This document shows positions 1 through 7,667 of a stretch of DNA of 64,000 bases, piece by piece; positions within the stretch are counted from its first letter, which is position 1, and every line of letters starts with the position of its first letter. The DNA comes from Dehalobacter sp. CP. GTDB lineage: Bacteria; Bacillota_B; Desulfitobacteriia; Desulfitobacteriales; Syntrophobotulaceae. Below the pieces are notes generated by a model. That model had not been told where the DNA came from. It saw only the letters and a program-made list of their open reading frames with translations, and made no database searches. Both the position numbers and the translations under genes were made by a program. Where the stretch lies: NCBI GenBank assembly GCA_009910795.1, contig VMEE01000052.1, positions 248,001 through 312,000 on the forward strand, given 5' to 3'.

Positions 1-458
1 GGATATATGCCATGGTGTGCACCAACTGTACAACCTTGAGTGACAACAAGGAAATCAGAGTAGGTTGCTTTTCCGAGTACCGTCCCGATCAGGTGTATAA
101 ACAAAAAAATATCGGGGAGGTTTGTGTCATACATACAGTTGAAACTATGCAGGGACTTGTTCAAATAGAAAAGTTTTGCCGCGAGATTTTCATCCCCGTT
201 TTCTTTCCAGACCGAATTGGACAAAAGCCAAAGAAATACAGCATATTGGTCGGAATGAAGATGATTGAGATAACATTCACCTTTGTTACAGTATGAATTT
301 AAAGTAATATGCTTAAAACAATAATCGATACGATCTAGAGCTAAGTCAAATGCTTTATGATATTTATCAAGGTCAACAGTCTTTTTGTCAGGGAAAAAAT
401 GAGATAGTTGTAGCAGTACATACTGCTGGAATTCCTTGTACTCCAATGAAAGATTCAT
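1..458 (-). CDS. Hexapeptide-repeat acyltransferase (serine acetyltransferase-like), 3' end cut by window
   Basis: An open frame of 152 codons runs on the minus strand from ATG at 458-456 to the window edge without a stop. The first ~120 residues are helical-looking and carry several Cys and His. The visible end (about residues 120-152) reads LFIHLIGTVLGKATYSDF followed by VVTQGCTVGAHHGIY, the usual entry into a left-handed beta-helix of CysE-like acyltransferases. AAGGTGG lies 11 nt upstream of the ATG, and the ATG overlaps the stop of an upstream mini-ORF (ATGA). Neighbouring sugar-modification genes suggest a role in acylating a surface or flagellin sugar rather than serine. The family call is fairly secure; the substrate is inference. 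An in-frame ATG further upstream (493) lacks a good ribosome site. Confidence 0.7.
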   Translation of the reverse strand, partial: MNLSLEYKEFQQYVLLQLSHFFPDKKTVDLDKYHKAFDLALDRIDYCFKHITLNSYCNKGECYLNHLHSDQYAVFLWLLSNSVWKENGDENLAAKLFYLNKSLHSFNCMYDTNLPDIFLFIHLIGTVLGKATYSDFLVVTQGCTVGAHHGIY

Positions 459-565
459 AACATTACTAACCACCTTATACTGAATTTTTGCCATTCTTGT
501 ATTGTAAAGACTGTATTTGAACGCACTAAGAAATCTTCAATATCAGCCAACGATGATGCATTCAA
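455..565 (-). CDS. 36-residue mini-ORF translationally coupled to the acyltransferase
   Basis: A TTG start at 565-563 follows a strong AAAGGAGG (580-573) with 7 nt spacing. The frame reads MNASSLADIEDFLVRSN and continues to a TGA at 457-455 that overlaps the next gene's ATG as ATGA. The strong ribosome site and stop/start overlap suggest that it is translated and feeds ribosomes to the downstream gene, which has a weaker site. I do not recognise the peptide. It could be a genuine small protein, a leader peptide, or the N-terminus of a longer protein broken by a frameshift. Confidence 0.45.
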   Translation of the reverse strand: MNASSLADIEDFLVRSNTVFTIQEWQKFSIRWLVML

Positions 566-689
566 TTCTAAGCCTCCTTTGAGAAAAATTGTATTTTAAA
601 TATTATCCAAGATCTAAAATTTTAGAAATATATTGATAAAATGTTATCTATATATCGATATAAAATTAAACGATTAAGGAGATATTATT

Positions 690-1754
690 ATGAAACTAAA
701 CGATGCATTTAAACGGATTTCCAAAAATGAATTATTAAGAGAAAGTGTTATTGATCTTTGTAGGAAAGTTGAAGACTACCTTGAATATGAAGGAGATATT
801 AGAGAAGAGATTACTGGTCCGATCCTAGATGAAATGTATTGTAGTAATAGTATAATAAGAAAGCAATTACAAAATGGTCTGATTTTCGACTTCTTCTATA
901 GGACAAAAATCGCAAGAGATTTTATTTTATCTAAACCAAAATTGCCAGATCATGTTTGGGAGCCGCAAACCACAAAATTATTGATACATTTGTCTAAGAA
1001 AGCTAACAATGTAATTATAGGCGGCGCTTATTTCGGAGATCAGACAATTATTTTGTGCAAGGAGCTCTCTTCTAAAGGTGGAATTTGTCACGCATTTGAG
1101 CCGAATTCCGATCAGTTTGAACGATTAAATCACAATGCAAAAATAAATGAATTGAATAATTTGAGGTCTTGGAATCAACCGTTGTGGTGTGATAGTAATA
1201 GTCAACTTAATTTAGTAGGGGAAGATTCTTATGCATTTGTTCAAAAGGTATCCTTTGACAAAAAAAATTCTGAACCAGCCCAAGGATTACAAACAATTTC
1301 AATTGATGACTACATTCTAAGAGAAGGTATTGGCATGGTTGATTTAATAATGCTGGATATAGAAGGTGCAGAAGAAAATGTTTTACGTGGGGCTTCCAAT
1401 CTATTAAAGCAGCATCCTTCTGTTCCGACGATAGTTTTTGAAGTCCATAAAAATTATGTTAACTGGGATAATGGTTTAGAAAATAGTGATATAGTCTGTT
1501 TTCTTAAATCGTGTGGATATGGCCACATATATGCTATAAGAGATTATAATTCTAACGTGAACATGGGGGAAAGTCCAATTGAATTAATACCATGCGATCG
1601 GGTTTATTTAGAAGGTCCTCCTCATGGCTTTAATATGATAGCGGTGAAAGATCAGAGCATAGTTATGGAGGAAAATTTTAGAATATGTTATGATGTCAGC
1701 CCAAAACTTTTAAAACATAAGGATCCTAAAATACACAGTCCTCTTTATTTATAA
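690..1754 (+). CDS. FkbM-family methyltransferase
   Basis: A 354-residue protein. The SAM-binding region starts near residue 110 (VIIGGAYFGDQTIIL, then HAFEPNSDQFERL), and the FkbM signature DLIMLDIEGAEENVLRGA lies near 220-240. AAGGAGAT precedes the ATG. FkbM enzymes O-methylate sugars or small molecules; next to flagellin genes and other sugar-modifying genes, methylation of a flagellin or surface glycan is the likeliest role, but this is inferred. The ~110-residue N-terminal extension has no family I recognise. Codon use is more AT-rich than in the flagellar genes, consistent with an exchanged glycosylation island. The 3' end overlaps the convergent epimerase gene by 10 bp. Confidence 0.75.
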   Translation: MKLNDAFKRISKNELLRESVIDLCRKVEDYLEYEGDIREEITGPILDEMYCSNSIIRKQLQNGLIFDFFYRTKIARDFILSKPKLPDHVWEPQTTKLLIHLSKKANNVIIGGAYFGDQTIILCKELSSKGGICHAFEPNSDQFERLNHNAKINELNNLRSWNQPLWCDSNSQLNLVGEDSYAFVQKVSFDKKNSEPAQGLQTISIDDYILREGIGMVDLIMLDIEGAEENVLRGASNLLKQHPSVPTIVFEVHKNYVNWDNGLENSDIVCFLKSCGYGHIYAIRDYNSNVNMGESPIELIPCDRVYLEGPPHGFNMIAVKDQSIVMEENFRICYDVSPKLLKHKDPKIHSPLYL

Positions 1755-2581
1755 GATTTTAAAAACGTATTGGGTTGATTTCGCTGATACTTCAAGATAA
1801 GGTCTTTTATCAATATCAGAGGATCTGAAGGTGTATAATGAAATTCTTTGGAGATACGATCAATGTTGATCTTAGGGAAAGTAACCGGGACAGCATGGTC
1901 CGCGACGTGTATTTTGCAACAGGTAAGTTTCTGAAGAAGATCTGCGATCATTAGATGTGAGATATTCTGACCGGATGCCACATTATAGGTCTTTTGTTTT
2001 CCAGCGCTTAATATTTTTAGAAGGATTCTGGCAACGTCATCGATTGCAATATAATCTTTTGCTGAAGAAAGTGAAGTCCTGAATGTCACTTCCCCGGTGC
2101 TAACGGCATTTTTTATGATCGAATAAAGAAAATTGTCTGAAGAAAAATCATTGCCGCAGACATTGGATAGTCGCGCGATTCTAACCTTTGGATTATTGGT
2201 TGCATGGCAAATGGATTCTCCCATCAGCTTGGAAATATTGAAAATATCTTCACTGTTTCTAGGATTAACAGTTAAATCGGCATCTTCCTCAGCTCTTGTC
2301 GTATTAATATAGATTCTGGTGGAAGAAAGATATAAGAACGAATGATAGGATGATTTCTCCAATAAATCGGACAGCAGGGTAACGTGTGCCCTTACGGTAT
2401 CAAAGGGCCGGCTGCGGAAATCGGAAGATAATCCGGCACAGTAAATGACATTGCCAAGGGGAACATGGAAAACCGAATCATCATTCCGGTCAGGAGCAAA
2501 ATAAGACTGTCCTAGTTTTTTTAGCTCATTGACCAGATGTTTTCCGATAAAGCCATTGGCACCGATAATGGTTGTTTCCAT
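1745..2581 (-). CDS. NAD-dependent epimerase/dehydratase (short-chain, sugar-type)
   Basis: A 278-residue protein beginning METTIIGANGFIGKHL, an N-terminal Rossmann glycine motif (GxxGFIG) of extended SDR nucleotide-sugar enzymes. CAGLSSDFRS around residue 50 resembles the second conserved segment. LYLSSTRIY occupies the catalytic Ser region and ISKLMGE the usual YxxxK site; here the Tyr position appears to be Ile/Ser, so the classical Tyr may be missing or shifted. The gene lies 15 bp downstream of the acetyltransferase gene on the same strand, and the two probably form an operon. Likely product: reductase/epimerase for a nucleotide sugar used in flagellin or surface glycan modification (inference). 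Confidence 0.7.
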   Translation of the reverse strand: METTIIGANGFIGKHLVNELKKLGQSYFAPDRNDDSVFHVPLGNVIYCAGLSSDFRSRPFDTVRAHVTLLSDLLEKSSYHSFLYLSSTRIYINTTRAEEDADLTVNPRNSEDIFNISKLMGESICHATNNPKVRIARLSNVCGNDFSSDNFLYSIIKNAVSTGEVTFRTSLSSAKDYIAIDDVARILLKILSAGKQKTYNVASGQNISHLMIADLLQKLTCCKIHVADHAVPVTFPKINIDRISKEFHYTPSDPLILIKDLILKYQRNQPNTFLKSYK

Positions 2582-2596
2582 AATCTCCCCCCCGTG

Positions 2597-3085
2597 TTAC
2601 TTGCGGTATTCTTTTAAGCGTAAAGGATGACCATAATACACACCGTAATTTTCAAGTGTTCCACTGACAATTGAGTTGGCGCCGATAACTGTGCCATTTC
2701 CGATATGAGCTCCGTCAAGAATTACACAATTTGCCCCAATCCAGACATCGTCACCGACGAAGATTCCTCCTTTACTGGGCATAAATCGCTGGTCCACTAT
2801 TTTTTGATTTCTGGCATGATACTCGTGGTTGACAGGAGCGAAGGTACAATTGGCAGCAATTAGAACATCACGGCCAATTTTAACGCCGTTTCCACTATAG
2901 ATTACAACGCCGGAGTTAATAAAACTGCTTTCACCAATTTCAATATCCCCCATACCTCCGGCAGGCTTTATTTTAACGAAGGAATCGATAACAACACCAG
3001 GAGCGATTGAAATTTTTGAGCCTCTGATGGAATCTTCAATATCTGCCAGAGGTGATATTTTCGCTTGCGGAGAAATCATCAACAC
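2597..3085 (-). CDS. Hexapeptide-repeat O-acetyltransferase (maltose/galactoside acetyltransferase-like)
   Basis: A 162-residue left-handed beta-helix protein with repeated [LIV]GxxxxI hexapeptides (for example VKIGRDVLIAANC, IFVGDDVWIGANCVI, AHIGNGTVIGANSIV). NHEYHARN carries the usual catalytic His region of the WbbJ/LacA type. It ends with GVYYGHPLRLKEYRK, typical of the C-terminal cap. The GTG start at 3085 is 11 nt from AAAGGAGG; TTG or ATG starts just inside are alternatives. First gene of a two-gene minus-strand operon with the epimerase. A role in sugar O-acetylation beside flagellin genes is inferred. Confidence 0.8.
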   Translation of the reverse strand: MLMISPQAKISPLADIEDSIRGSKISIAPGVVIDSFVKIKPAGGMGDIEIGESSFINSGVVIYSGNGVKIGRDVLIAANCTFAPVNHEYHARNQKIVDQRFMPSKGGIFVGDDVWIGANCVILDGAHIGNGTVIGANSIVSGTLENYGVYYGHPLRLKEYRK

Positions 3086-3142
3086 TTATTTCTGAGCCTC
3101 CTTTATGAAAAGTGACATCGATGGTCGAATCCAATTGACTAT

Positions 3143-3151
3143 ATTATATCA
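3143..3151 (-). promoter_or_regulatory. Extended -10 promoter for the acetyltransferase-epimerase operon
   Basis: On the minus strand TGATATAAT (3151-3143) is an exact TGnTATAAT extended -10 element about 60 nt upstream of the GTG start. A T-rich TTTTCA 18 nt upstream of it is only a weak -35, as is usual for extended -10 promoters. Confidence 0.5.
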
Positions 3152-3354
3152 GAATGAGGTATTTTTTGAAAAAAAGTATTAATTTTTGGATGAATGATAG
3201 ATTTAATAAAAAGCAGAGAAAACGAGAGTATTTTTAAGAAAGGAAGATATAATCATCTGTATATTTGGAAATTGGTCCTAAAGAATATTTTCAAATATAC
3301 GAAAATATAAGTAAGAACAGGTTTCCATTGCCGGCGGAAACCTGAAACAATGGA

Positions 3355-3397
3355 AATCGCAAGGATGCGAAATATCAAATTTCATGGAGGGAAAACT
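3355..3397 (+). promoter_or_regulatory. Flagellin leader with probable CsrA-binding hairpin (copy 1)
   Basis: The leader holds a small hairpin, TCGCA-AGGA-TGCGA (3357-3370), that displays CAAGGATG in and around its loop, matching the CsrA consensus CARGGAUG. A second GGA (3386-3388) lies inside the Shine-Dalgarno ATGGAGGG, 23 nt downstream. Two GGA sites, one in a loop and one in the ribosome site, is the arrangement known for CsrA repression of hag in B. subtilis. The csrA and fliW genes are not in this window. Confidence 0.5.
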
Positions 3398-4210
3398 ATG
3401 ATAGTCAACACCAATTTATCGAGCCTGAGCGCTCAAAGAAGCCTTAACACGACCAACAAAGCCATGCAGAGTTCCTTGGAGAAGCTGTCCAGCGGTTACC
3501 GGATCAACAAAGCAGCCGACGACGCTGCAGGTCTGGCCATCAGTGAAAAGATGACTAGCCAGATCAACGGCTTGAACCAGGCTTCGGACAATGCTGAAAG
3601 TGCCATTACATTGATTCAGACCGCGGAAGGCGCGTTAACTGAAACCCACAGCATTCTCCAAAGAATGAGAACCCTAGCTGTTCAGGCGGCCACGGATACT
3701 AACACGACTGCTGACCGCGCCGAAATCACGCTGGAAATCACCCAACTAAACAGTGAAATTGATGGAATTGCCAACAGAACCCAGTTTAACGGAAAGAACC
3801 TGCTGAATACTGCAAGCAATGCCTTCACGTTCCAGATCGGTGCCAACTGTGGCCAAACGTTGAGTGTTACATTGAATCAAATGAATAATGTATCTTTAGG
3901 TGTCAGTACGATTTCTGTATCTTCGCAGACCTTTGCTGCAGCTGCAATTGCAACGATTGATACTGCTATTACTGCAGTTTCCGACGAGCGTGCCAAACTT
4001 GGTGCAAATCAGAACAGACTTGAACACACCATTGCCAACCTGAATGTCGCTTCCGAGAACCTGACATCTGCCAGATCGACGATTAAAGACGTTGACATGG
4101 CTGCTGAAATGTCAGACTTCACCAAGAATCAGATTATCAGCCAGGCGGGTGTTGCGATGTTGGCTCAGGCCAATCAGGTTCCGCAGAATGTTCTAAAGCT
4201 TCTATCCTAA
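3398..4210 (+). CDS. hag: Flagellin (copy 1)
   Basis: A 270-residue flagellin, the filament subunit exported by the flagellar type III system. It has the full N-terminal D0/D1 domain (MIVNTNLSSLSAQRSLN, LSSGYRINKAADDAAGLAIS, NGLNQASDNAESAITLIQTAEGAL) and C-terminal D1/D0 (AVSDERAKLGANQNRLEH ending VPQNVLKLLS). The middle, about residues 150-190, is short, so there is almost no surface D2/D3. The start is the ATG at 3398 behind ATGGAGGG; an upstream in-frame ATG at 3350 lies within the regulatory leader. Serine and threonine in the central part are possible glycosylation sites given the sugar genes upstream. Very similar to the next gene, so a tandem duplication. Confidence 0.97.
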   Translation: MIVNTNLSSLSAQRSLNTTNKAMQSSLEKLSSGYRINKAADDAAGLAISEKMTSQINGLNQASDNAESAITLIQTAEGALTETHSILQRMRTLAVQAATDTNTTADRAEITLEITQLNSEIDGIANRTQFNGKNLLNTASNAFTFQIGANCGQTLSVTLNQMNNVSLGVSTISVSSQTFAAAAIATIDTAITAVSDERAKLGANQNRLEHTIANLNVASENLTSARSTIKDVDMAAEMSDFTKNQIISQAGVAMLAQANQVPQNVLKLLS

Positions 4211-4270
4211 TTCTTAACAAGTAAAAGGAAAATATTGTTAAGACATCGGCAGAAAATTAAAACAACAAAT

Positions 4271-4314
4271 AATCGCAAGGATGCGAAATATCAAATTTCA
4301 TGGAGGGAAAAACT
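4271..4314 (+). promoter_or_regulatory. Flagellin leader with probable CsrA-binding hairpin (copy 2)
   Basis: This 44-nt leader is identical to that of copy 1 except for one extra A in the run before the start codon. It keeps the TCGCA-AGGA-TGCGA hairpin (GGA at 4279-4281) and the second GGA in the ribosome site (4302-4304), again 23 nt apart. Sequence upstream of 4271 (4211-4270) is not clearly related to the first gene's promoter region, and I see no convincing separate promoter or terminator there. Confidence 0.5.
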
Positions 4315-5133
4315 ATGATAGTCAATACCAATTTATCGAGCCTGAGCGCTCAGAGAAGCCTTAACACAACCAACAAAGCTATGCAGAGTTCCTTGGAGAA
4401 GTTGTCCAGCGGTTACCGGATCAACAAAGCGGCCGACGACGCTGCAGGTTTGGCCATCAGCGAAAAGATGACCAGCCAGATCAACGGTTTGAACCAGGCT
4501 TCAGACAATGCTGAAAGCGCCATTACATTGATTCAGACCGCAGAAGGCGCGTTGACCGAAGCTCACAGCATTCTCCAAAGAATGAGAACCCTTGCTGTTC
4601 AGGCGGCTACGGATACTAACACGACTGCTGACAGAAATGAAATAGCGCTGGAAATCACCCAGCTGCAAACTGAAATTACGGATATTTCCGGGAGAACTCA
4701 GTTCAACGGACAGACCCTGCTGAATGGCACCAATGCGACTTACACATTCCAGATTGGCGCCAACAATGGACAGACACTCACCGTTACGCTCGGCACAATG
4801 ACTGCCGCGGCGTTAACTGTTAACTCCGGTGCCATTACGCTGACCACACAGGCCGGTGCTGCAGCTGCAATTACAACGATTGATGATGCGATTAAAGCAG
4901 TATCCGACGAACGCGCCAAGCTTGGTGCAAATCAGAACAGACTTGAGCACACCATTGCCAACCTGAATGTTGCTTCCGAAAATCTAACGTCCGCCAGATC
5001 GACTATCAAAGATGTCGACATGGCTGCTGAAATGTCGGACTTCACCAAGAATCAGATTATCAGCCAGGCTGGTGTTGCGATGCTGGCTCAGGCCAATCAG
5101 GTTCCGCAGAACGTTCTTAAATTGTTGTCCTAA
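4315..5133 (+). CDS. Flagellin (copy 2)
   Basis: A 272-residue flagellin whose first ~120 and last ~80 residues are nearly identical to copy 1. The differences concentrate in the central ~60 residues (copy 2 has the Thr/Ala-rich NGTNATYTFQIGANNGQ region). Both copies keep complete D0/D1 domains and export and polymerisation segments, so both should be functional. It starts at the ATG at 4315 behind GGAGGGAAA. Two co-oriented flagellins could be co-assembled or serve for antigenic or dosage variation; selection on the identical ends or gene conversion would explain the pattern. Confidence 0.97.
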   Translation: MIVNTNLSSLSAQRSLNTTNKAMQSSLEKLSSGYRINKAADDAAGLAISEKMTSQINGLNQASDNAESAITLIQTAEGALTEAHSILQRMRTLAVQAATDTNTTADRNEIALEITQLQTEITDISGRTQFNGQTLLNGTNATYTFQIGANNGQTLTVTLGTMTAAALTVNSGAITLTTQAGAAAAITTIDDAIKAVSDERAKLGANQNRLEHTIANLNVASENLTSARSTIKDVDMAAEMSDFTKNQIISQAGVAMLAQANQVPQNVLKLLS

Positions 5134-5164
5134 GAATTCGTTTACTGATATTGCCGGCATGATA

Positions 5165-5196
5165 AAGAGCTGGCCGGGTCATCTCGGTCAGCTCTT
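5165..5196 (+). terminator. Hairpin terminator after the flagellins
   Basis: AAGAGCTGGCCG pairs with CGGTCAGCTCTT (one G-U pair) around a short loop. The following tract is only moderately T-rich (CTTCTTCC), so termination may be partial. Confidence 0.55.
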
Positions 5197-5313
5197 CTTC
5201 CAAAAGAGAACGCATCGTAACTAAGCATATAATATCATTTGCGATTTAACATAAGCACAGCTATATCGTTTGTTTTTGCATACTAGAAAAATGGTTATGA
5301 GGAGGAATTGAAG

Positions 5314-5685
5314 ATGGTTAGCGCTGTCCAGCCAACTAACCTTAATCCGGTAATGCCGCAGGATACTTTTTCCGGCCAGAAACTTGAGCAGGGGAAAAAT
5401 GAAGCGCCCCGTTTGATAGTCGATCAGAAAGACAATGCTGCTTCGGCTAGAGAAGAGCTTCCGCGTGAGGAAGTCGAACAAGTGACGGAAAAAATGAACC
5501 GGCTGATGGGGCTTTTCAATAAAAAACTGCAGTTTGAAGTTGCAGAAAAATCCGACAGGATTGTCGTAAAGATCATCGATCAGGAAAGCGGTGAAATCCT
5601 GAGTGAAATCCCGCCGGCCAGAGTTGTCGAAATGCTTGAATCCGTTCAGGATTCGGTAGGCTTACTGGTGGATGAAAAAGCCTAG
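5314..5685 (+). CDS. flaG: FlaG family protein
   Basis: A 123-residue protein. The N-terminal ~60 residues are polar and low-complexity; the C-terminal part (VTEKMNRLMGLFNKKLQFEV, then DRIVVKIIDQESGEILSEIP) is the FlaG domain. FlaG affects filament length and lies next to fliD in many flagellated bacteria. ATG 5314 is preferred over the TTG at 5308 because AGGAGG lies 8 nt upstream of it. It precedes fliD by 17 bp, so the two are probably cotranscribed with fliS. Confidence 0.88.
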   Translation: MVSAVQPTNLNPVMPQDTFSGQKLEQGKNEAPRLIVDQKDNAASAREELPREEVEQVTEKMNRLMGLFNKKLQFEVAEKSDRIVVKIIDQESGEILSEIPPARVVEMLESVQDSVGLLVDEKA

Positions 5686-5702
5686 GGAAAGGGGATACCA
5701 TC

Positions 5703-7163
5703 ATGACATCGAGTTTATCACTTTCCGGAATATCCGGATATGATTTCAGCGGGATCACCGAAGCATTAATCAGTAACTACAGCAAACCGCTGACGACGAT
5801 GCAAAACAGCCTGAGCAGTCTTCAGGAAGAAAAATATGCCTGGCAGGATATCAATACGCGGTTGTCGGCGCTGGAAAACACCCTGGCTGATTTGAAAAAG
5901 TCTTCAACCTGGACAGGGACTTCTGCGGTATCGAGTAATGAAACCATCCTCACAGCTTCCAGCGACGCTTCGACGCTGAAGGGTGTTTATGCGGTCGAGG
6001 TGATCCAGCTTGCTAAAGCACAGACGGCCGCAAGTACTGTCCAGAATGTTGCAAGCGCCTCCACGTCACTTACCGGACTCACAGCCGGGACGTTTCAAAT
6101 CAGTGTCGGGAGTACAACGGCCGATATCTCTGTAGCGGACGGCGCAAGTCTTCAGGATATTGCCACCTCCATCAATAATGCTGGAGCAGGCGTGAATGCT
6201 TCGGTCGTCAAAGTCAGCGGCGGCTATCAGCTTGCTCTGGTATCATCAAAAACCGGAACAGAATATGCTGCTGATTTTACGGATACTACGGGAAACATGC
6301 TTGATTTTCTAGGGATCAAACCGTCTGCTACCGGAACGCTGAATGTTGTTCAGCCGGCTCAGGATGCGCAGCTGACTATCAACGGGATTACGAATATCAC
6401 CAGTTCGTCGAACACCGTAACCACTGCGATTGACGGACTGACCCTGAACCTGAATAAAGAGGCCGTCGGAACGACGGTCAATGTAACGGTTTCAGCGGAT
6501 TATACGGATGCGGAGAAAGCTGTTCAGGCTTTTGTCGACCAGTATAATTCCCTGCAAACTTTAATTGAAACAGATTTGGCCTATGATGAAGCGGCCAATA
6601 CAAAAGGTGTCTTATTTGGAGATCCGACGGTTCAGAGCATTCAGAGCAGGCTCAGAACCCTCCTGTCTGATTCGATGGGAAGCATGGGTGGCACGTTCAG
6701 TCTTCTATCGGATGTCGGTATTGATACTTCGTCCGATAATTTCGGCAAGAGTGCTTTGCTGGAGTTTGATACGGATGCATTTGCGGAAGCGCTAAAAGAG
6801 GATGCGGACGGTGTTGCCAATTTGTTCGGTGCAACAGCCGGCGGGGTAACCCCAGTCACAGAAACAACCGAAACGACGCAGGCCCAGGGTCTGGCTAACA
6901 TTCTGGAAGAGTATCTGAATCCGATGGTGAAGTATGGCGGGTCTCTTGACCAGACAGAAGATGGCTATGCCAGTCAGATCAGTGACCTGAAGAGCAGAAT
7001 GAAAGACTTCCAGGGAAAAATCGATGCCTACACGGAGAGGATTACAAACCAATATTCAAAGCTGGAAGCACAGCTCTCAGCGTTGAGTTCGGAGAGCACC
7101 TATATGACCTCCCTGCTTAGTTCGATGAGCAGTTCCAGTTCCAGCTCCGACTCGAAAAGCTAA
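5703..7163 (+). CDS. fliD: Flagellar cap protein FliD (HAP2)
   Basis: A 486-residue filament cap that helps exported flagellin fold at the tip. The N-terminal FliD_N region (LSGISGYDFSGITEALISNY, then LQEEKYAWQDINTRLSALE) and the C-terminal region (SQISDLKSRMKDFQGKIDAYTERITNQYSKLEAQLSAL) are characteristic coiled-coil ends, and the middle is beta-rich and Thr/Ser-rich. Length is normal for Firmicutes. It ends in a run of serines. It sits between flaG and fliS as in B. subtilis. Confidence 0.95.
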   Translation: MTSSLSLSGISGYDFSGITEALISNYSKPLTTMQNSLSSLQEEKYAWQDINTRLSALENTLADLKKSSTWTGTSAVSSNETILTASSDASTLKGVYAVEVIQLAKAQTAASTVQNVASASTSLTGLTAGTFQISVGSTTADISVADGASLQDIATSINNAGAGVNASVVKVSGGYQLALVSSKTGTEYAADFTDTTGNMLDFLGIKPSATGTLNVVQPAQDAQLTINGITNITSSSNTVTTAIDGLTLNLNKEAVGTTVNVTVSADYTDAEKAVQAFVDQYNSLQTLIETDLAYDEAANTKGVLFGDPTVQSIQSRLRTLLSDSMGSMGGTFSLLSDVGIDTSSDNFGKSALLEFDTDAFAEALKEDADGVANLFGATAGGVTPVTETTETTQAQGLANILEEYLNPMVKYGGSLDQTEDGYASQISDLKSRMKDFQGKIDAYTERITNQYSKLEAQLSALSSESTYMTSLLSSMSSSSSSSDSKS

Positions 7164-7256
7164 GATTATCATCAAACCAAGGCACGACTCAAAATATGCA
7201 GGTTCATTTATACAGGTTACTTAATACTGGTTTAATTTATGTCAGGAGGCTGGGCA

Positions 7257-7667
7257 ATGAATACAGCGTTACAACAAAATGCCTATCAAAATTCTCAGAC
7301 TGCGTACAAGCAGGCGTCAGTCGAGACTTCCTCCCCCGAAAAGCTTATAACAATGCTTTATTCGAAGGTGATTCTGCTTTTGCATCAGACGGAGAAAGCC
7401 TTTGAGGAAAAAAAGCTGGAAGAGATTCATAACAATCTCCTGCGGGTTCAGGATATTATCAGCGAGTTGGACAGGACCCTGGATATGGAGAATGGCGGTG
7501 AAATCGCGCAGAACCTGCGTGAGCTCTATCGGTTTTACTATATGGAAACGATCAAGGCGAATGTCAAAAAGGACGCAAGCTTTTTGCCGCCCGTGCTTAA
7601 CTTCTTTGAAGCATTCAGGGATGTCTGGATCGAAGCAGCCAGGATCAGCCGCTTGGGGGCAAAATGA
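7257..7667 (+). CDS. fliS: Flagellin export chaperone FliS
   Basis: A 136-residue helical chaperone that binds the C-terminus of flagellin in the cytoplasm. It begins MNTALQQNAYQNSQTAYKQA, followed by SPEKLITMLYSKVILLL, the signature helix of FliS. ATG 7257 is chosen because AGGAGG (7244-7249) is 7 nt upstream; an ATG at 7239 would lack a site. Its stop overlaps the start of the next gene (ATGATG), so the two are translationally coupled. Confidence 0.93.
   Translation: MNTALQQNAYQNSQTAYKQASVETSSPEKLITMLYSKVILLLHQTEKAFEEKKLEEIHNNLLRVQDIISELDRTLDMENGGEIAQNLRELYRFYYMETIKANVKKDASFLPPVLNFFEAFRDVWIEAARISRLGAK

Larger units (their letters stand above)
3086..3397. other. Divergent intergenic region upstream of the first flagellin gene
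   Basis: The minus-strand promoter above occupies the left part. Towards the flagellin lies a possible SigD-type promoter (TAAA at 3279-3282, then ACGAAAAT at 3299-3306 after 16 nt; a poor match to GCCGATAT). Next is a 9-bp perfect hairpin, CAGGTTTCC/GGAAACCTG (3318-3344), with no T-run, then the conserved leader with a probable CsrA site. No coding potential is evident. Confidence 0.45.

Noticed and set aside
12..296. 94-codon plus-strand frame at the left edge
   Set aside because: It is antisense to the open minus-strand hexapeptide acyltransferase, which has recognisable family sequence; the plus frame has no motif or ribosome site.
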